Shown: piece after piece, positions 60,844 through 64,000 of the stretch
Position numbering within the stretch: the stretch's first letter is position 1
Layout: every line of letters starts with the position of its first letter
Assembly: GCA_030432905.1 (NCBI GenBank)
Contig: JAUILU010000001.1
Location: 1,116,001-1,180,000, forward strand
Length of the DNA: 64,000 bases
Reading direction: 5' to 3'
From: Phycisphaerae bacterium
GTDB taxonomy: Bacteria; Planctomycetota; Phycisphaerae; Phycisphaerales; UBA1924
Made by a program: the position numbers and the translations under genes
Notes under the pieces: model-generated
The model's database searches: none
Told to the model about the DNA's origin: nothing
The model's input: the letters and a program-made list of their open reading frames with translations, nothing else

Positions 60844-63303
60844 TCATTGCACCCTTGAGAACGTCTTGGAATGTAGAGCCAAAGCGAGCACCGTCAGCGA
60901 GCTTATCGGCATCAGGATCGCGGCCAACAGCGGCGTGAGCAGCCCCCCCGCCGCAAGCGTAGCCGCGATTGCGTTGTACCCGAGACTCACGCCGAGGCAG
61001 ACCTTCACAGCACGAACCGTCCGCTTTGCTCCGACCAGAATCTCGGGCAGTCGGCGGAGATCGTCGCCGATGATGTACGCGTGAGCCGCGGCAAGCGATG
61101 CCTCAGCCCCACCCTGAAGCGCCACACCGAACGACGTCTTGGCGAGTGCAGCCGCGTCGTTCACACCGTCGCCGATCATGACCACCGGCGCTTCGTCCGC
61201 AGCCGACTCGACGCGCGCAACTTTCTCTTCTGGACTCATCGAACCCTGCGCGAGTTGCGAATCGATGCCGAGCTCCGCGGCGACCGTATCCACGACCTCC
61301 TGCCGATCGCCCGACACGATCCCGACACGCCAGCCGCCGACGTGCAATGATTGGACGACCTCTCGCGCCTCACTACGGAGTTCATCACCCAGCACCGCGA
61401 CCGATCGGACTGCATCCCCCTTTGCTACGAAAATCGGCGTGTTGCCGGCCTTCGCTTCTGTCATTGCAGCAGCCGCCAGATCAGGATCTACAGCTACACC
61501 GAGCGATTCCATCAACGCCAACGACCCCACCGCGACCCGTTCGCCACTAACTTCGCCGACAACGCCGAGCCCGGTTCGGTGATCGACTTTCTCAGCAGTG
61601 CACTCATCTGAAGCAGATGCAGCTATCGCGAGCGCGATCGGGTGTGTTGATCCCCTCTCCAAAGCCGCCGCTACTGGTTTGAGCGATTCATCACCGAGCC
61701 AGCGGACACAGCGGAACGTGCCCTTGGTGAGCGTGCCTGTTTTATCCATGAGCACAACACCGGGCGTGCAGATTTTCTCGAATGCACCGGCGCCCTTGAT
61801 CAGCACCCCGTCCCGAGCCGCCCTGCCAACAGCTACCGCGGTCACGAGTGGCGTCGCGAGCGCTAGGGCACACGGGCAGCACACGACGAGCAGAGCTGTG
61901 GCGTGACCGACCGCGTCCTCGAAACCGCTGCGGACCCAGAACGCGAACGTGCCGAGCGCGAGCGCCAGCACCGCGATCACGAACACACCCGCGAGCCGGT
62001 CTGCCTGCCCGATGACCGGCGTCTGCTGGCGCGCGTGCCGTTCGATGTCGCGCATCACGGCGCCAAGCCTTGTCTGATCTCCTACCGCCTCCGCGAGCAC
62101 GCGGATCGGGCTGGAGATGTTCACCGTGCCCGCGGCGATCCGGTCGCCCTGCGCAAGCCGAACAGGTCTCGATTCACCGGTCATCACTGACTCATCAACA
62201 GACGAAGCACCGGCTACGACAACGCCGTCCACCGGTGCCGATTCACCGGCAAGGATCTCGACTGTCATCCCTGGCGACACCGCCTCCACGGGCTGGGTCG
62301 TTGTGTCGCCGTCCTCGCCGACCACATGAACCGAAGCCGGCGTGAGCGAGAAAAGCAATTCGAGCGAATCAGACGCGGCTCTGTGCCCACGCTGCTGGAA
62401 CCACCTTCCGACGAGGAGCAGGAACACGAGCATCGTGATCGAATCGAAGTACACCTCGCCCGAGTCGCGCAGCGCGTTGATGACACCCGCGACCAGACCG
62501 ACACCGAGCGCAAGCGCGATCGGCATGTCGAGATGCCATGTTCTGGTTCGGATGGCCGCGATCGCGCCGACGAAGAACACCCTGCCGGGCCAGACAGTGC
62601 TGGTCACGGCGATCGCGGCGCTGATGAGCCGGAACGCGAGCCGAATGCCCGCGTCCATGCCCTCGAACATGCCCGCGTACAGCGCGATTGCCAGCAGCAT
62701 CGCGTTGCCCGCGAGCGCCCCGGCGATCCCGATCCGGATCAGCGATTTCCGATCGGCCTCGCGCCGTGCCGAGCGTTGCGACGAGCGGCTGGGTGGGTGT
62801 GCGCGGTACCCGAACGAGTCGATCGTGCGCGCGATCTCTGACAGTTTCGTTGTTTCAGGGTTCCATGAGAGCGAGACAAGCGAACGCCCGAGATCGAGTC
62901 TCGACTCTCTCAAGCCGCTCACGATCTGCGGCGTCCTCTCCACCAGCCACACGCAAGCCGCGCAGTGCACGCCTTCGAGATACAACTCGCACGAGCTGCG
63001 TCCTGTTTCTTCATCCTTTCGGACATGCACACGCTCGAACGCTTCAGAATCCAGCTCTTGGTATCGACTACCCGTGGCCTTGGCGGGCTGGGTTTCGGCT
63101 TCGAGACGCTGACGCATGTCGTAGTACGCCGCCAGCCCGCTGGCCTGGATCGCCTCGTATGCCGTCATGCAGGCGCTGCAACAGAACTGCTCTTTTCTGC
63201 TCGGCTCGATCAAGCCCCGTGGCACACCCAGCCCGCAGTGTGTGCACGAGCAACGCTCGATGTCCGCGGTTGAGACCGGCTGTGCGCTACTGACCTGCGA
63301 CAT
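60844..63303 (-). CDS. ccoI: Copper-translocating P1B-type ATPase, cbb3 oxidase maturation
   Basis: An 819-residue P-type ATPase that moves copper for cbb3 oxidase assembly. The N-terminus has a Cys-rich zinc-like part ('CTHCGLGVP', 'FCCSACMTAYEAI') and a metal-binding domain with 'CAAC'. Eight membrane helices follow, with the transport motif 'CPCALALATPL', then 'DKTGTLTKG' (phosphorylation), 'STHPIALAI' and 'GDGVNDAAAL'. The extra N-terminal cysteine module is usual for CcoI/FixI. The ATG at 63303 has GAGG seven bases before it; another in-frame ATG lies 12 bases upstream. It overlaps the next upstream gene by about 17 bases. Confidence 0.95.
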   Translation of the reverse strand: MSQVSSAQPVSTADIERCSCTHCGLGVPRGLIEPSRKEQFCCSACMTAYEAIQASGLAAYYDMRQRLEAETQPAKATGSRYQELDSEAFERVHVRKDEETGRSSCELYLEGVHCAACVWLVERTPQIVSGLRESRLDLGRSLVSLSWNPETTKLSEIARTIDSFGYRAHPPSRSSQRSARREADRKSLIRIGIAGALAGNAMLLAIALYAGMFEGMDAGIRLAFRLISAAIAVTSTVWPGRVFFVGAIAAIRTRTWHLDMPIALALGVGLVAGVINALRDSGEVYFDSITMLVFLLLVGRWFQQRGHRAASDSLELLFSLTPASVHVVGEDGDTTTQPVEAVSPGMTVEILAGESAPVDGVVVAGASSVDESVMTGESRPVRLAQGDRIAAGTVNISSPIRVLAEAVGDQTRLGAVMRDIERHARQQTPVIGQADRLAGVFVIAVLALALGTFAFWVRSGFEDAVGHATALLVVCCPCALALATPLVTAVAVGRAARDGVLIKGAGAFEKICTPGVVLMDKTGTLTKGTFRCVRWLGDESLKPVAAALERGSTHPIALAIAASASDECTAEKVDHRTGLGVVGEVSGERVAVGSLALMESLGVAVDPDLAAAAMTEAKAGNTPIFVAKGDAVRSVAVLGDELRSEAREVVQSLHVGGWRVGIVSGDRQEVVDTVAAELGIDSQLAQGSMSPEEKVARVESAADEAPVVMIGDGVNDAAALAKTSFGVALQGGAEASLAAAHAYIIGDDLRRLPEILVGAKRTVRAVKVCLGVSLGYNAIAATLAAGGLLTPLLAAILMPISSLTVLALALHSKTFSRVQ

Positions 63304-64000
63304 CGATAGCCTCATTATTCAGCTTGGTCATGGCCGCGGCTCGGTCGTGCGTCGGGAGCATGTGCCCGGTGCGCCCGAGCGCGGTCAGCACGCCCATCGT
63401 GACGATTGTGATCGCCATCGCCGCCGGGATGTACCGGCGGAGCGAGCCGCTGATCGTCTGCACGCCAGTTCCGACGGCGACCATGACCGGGAGCGTGCCG
63501 ACCCAGAACGCAGCCATCGTCAGTGCGCCCGCGATCGGGTGAGCCGTTCCGGCGGCGACGAGCGCGAACGCGTACAACCAGCCGCATGGCAGCAGGCCCG
63601 TCATCAATCCGATCACAAGCGAACGTCTGGTCGGTGTCAGCTTTGAGGCGACACCGTGCAACCGGATAAACAGCCTGTGCATCACACCCGGCGAAGCGGG
63701 CTTAGGGACTTTGACACCGGCGATACGCAAGAGCGACACCAGCCCCATCGTGATCATGGTCGCCGCGGCGAGCATCACCGCGGCTTTGTGCAGCCCCACC
63801 GCTCGCCCTCCGAGATCGATCGCCTGCCCCGCCACCCCGAATGATGCACCGATCAGCGAGTACACGACGAGTCTGCCGAGGTGGTACGCCGACTGCAGCC
63901 TGACTTTCGAGACAGGTGTTTCCTGCCCGACACCCACTGCCAGCGCGATGAACGCGCCGCACATCCCGGCGCAGTGCAAGCTGCCCAGCACACTGGCCGT
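63287..64000 (-). CDS. Sulfite exporter TauE/SafE-like protein, partial
   Basis: The gene runs off the right edge; 237 residues are visible and the frame is open to base 64000. 'LGSLHCAGMCGAF' near the start is the mark of the UreH-like/TauE-SafE membrane family often found in cbb3 oxidase clusters. About six membrane helices are seen ('GLMTGLLPCGWLYAFALVAAG' is the second motif). It overlaps ccoI. These proteins are linked to copper supply for the oxidase. The true start lies outside the window. Confidence 0.85.
   Translation of the reverse strand, partial: TASVLGSLHCAGMCGAFIALAVGVGQETPVSKVRLQSAYHLGRLVVYSLIGASFGVAGQAIDLGGRAVGLHKAAVMLAAATMITMGLVSLLRIAGVKVPKPASPGVMHRLFIRLHGVASKLTPTRRSLVIGLMTGLLPCGWLYAFALVAAGTAHPIAGALTMAAFWVGTLPVMVAVGTGVQTISGSLRRYIPAAMAITIVTMGVLTALGRTGHMLPTHDRAAAMTKLNNEAIDVAGQ

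Overview
The window is high-GC bacterial DNA that best fits Planctomycetota, class Phycisphaerae. The evidence is a set of exported proteins ending in a proline-rich turn, a hydrophobic stretch and an RRRR tail, two exported proteins with paired 'DVNGDG...TPTDFTAWI..(Y/F)N..C' dockerin repeats ending in Gly-Cys, a pseudopilin of the type abundant in planctomycetes, several TPR-sulfotransferases, and a small membrane protein with a zinc ribbon. The organism call is an inference; no 16S rRNA gene is present.

Layout. 0-1.6 kb: the end of an acyltransferase, then icd (NADP-isocitrate dehydrogenase). 1.6-12 kb: an accessory zone in which three AT-rich cassettes alternate with normal high-GC genes. 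The cassettes are an unrecognised three-gene overlapping operon directly behind icd, an AIPR-family (abortive infection phage resistance) gene, and a membrane-anchored DUF4041/GIY-YIG-like gene. The high-GC genes between them encode exported RRRR-tail or dockerin proteins, an SRPBCC protein, and an AhpD-like/Rrf2 operon with a clear operator. 12-20 kb: SUI1/YciH, an RRM RNA-binding protein, membrane and lipoproteins, a one-domain asparaginase, rplU and a TPR-sulfotransferase. 20-26 kb: a B12-binding-domain protein, an ECF sigma / membrane protein / exported protein cluster, and typA (bipA). 25.6-37 kb: a pair of unnamed paralogues, ubiE/menG, an M48 lipoprotein peptidase, an M19 dipeptidase, scoB, and a feoA-feoB-small-protein iron uptake operon. 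37-46 kb: HAF-repeat and dockerin exported proteins, a YHS protein, a scoA operon, a uracil-DNA glycosylase-like protein, nrdR with a lipoprotein, and a PadR regulator coupled to a membrane protein. 46-57 kb: thrS with a structured leader, an esterase, a sulfotransferase-like/class IV aminotransferase-like pair, crcB, a pseudopilin, a LOG-family protein and tRNA-Leu(UAA). 57-64 kb: two TPR-sulfotransferases and the maturation part of a cbb3 oxidase cluster (ccoS, ccoI and a TauE/SafE-like protein that runs off the window).

How it fits together. Most of the window is housekeeping metabolism, iron and copper handling and secreted surface proteins. The unusual part is 1.6-12 kb, where AT-rich genes of likely foreign origin cluster and two of three belong to families linked to phage defence. 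The unrecognised operon at 1650-3926 is the best candidate for an undescribed system. Regulatory logic can be read at two loci: TTGACA-N17 promoters with inverted-repeat operators at or just beyond the -10 in front of the ahpD-like/rrf2 and padR operons.
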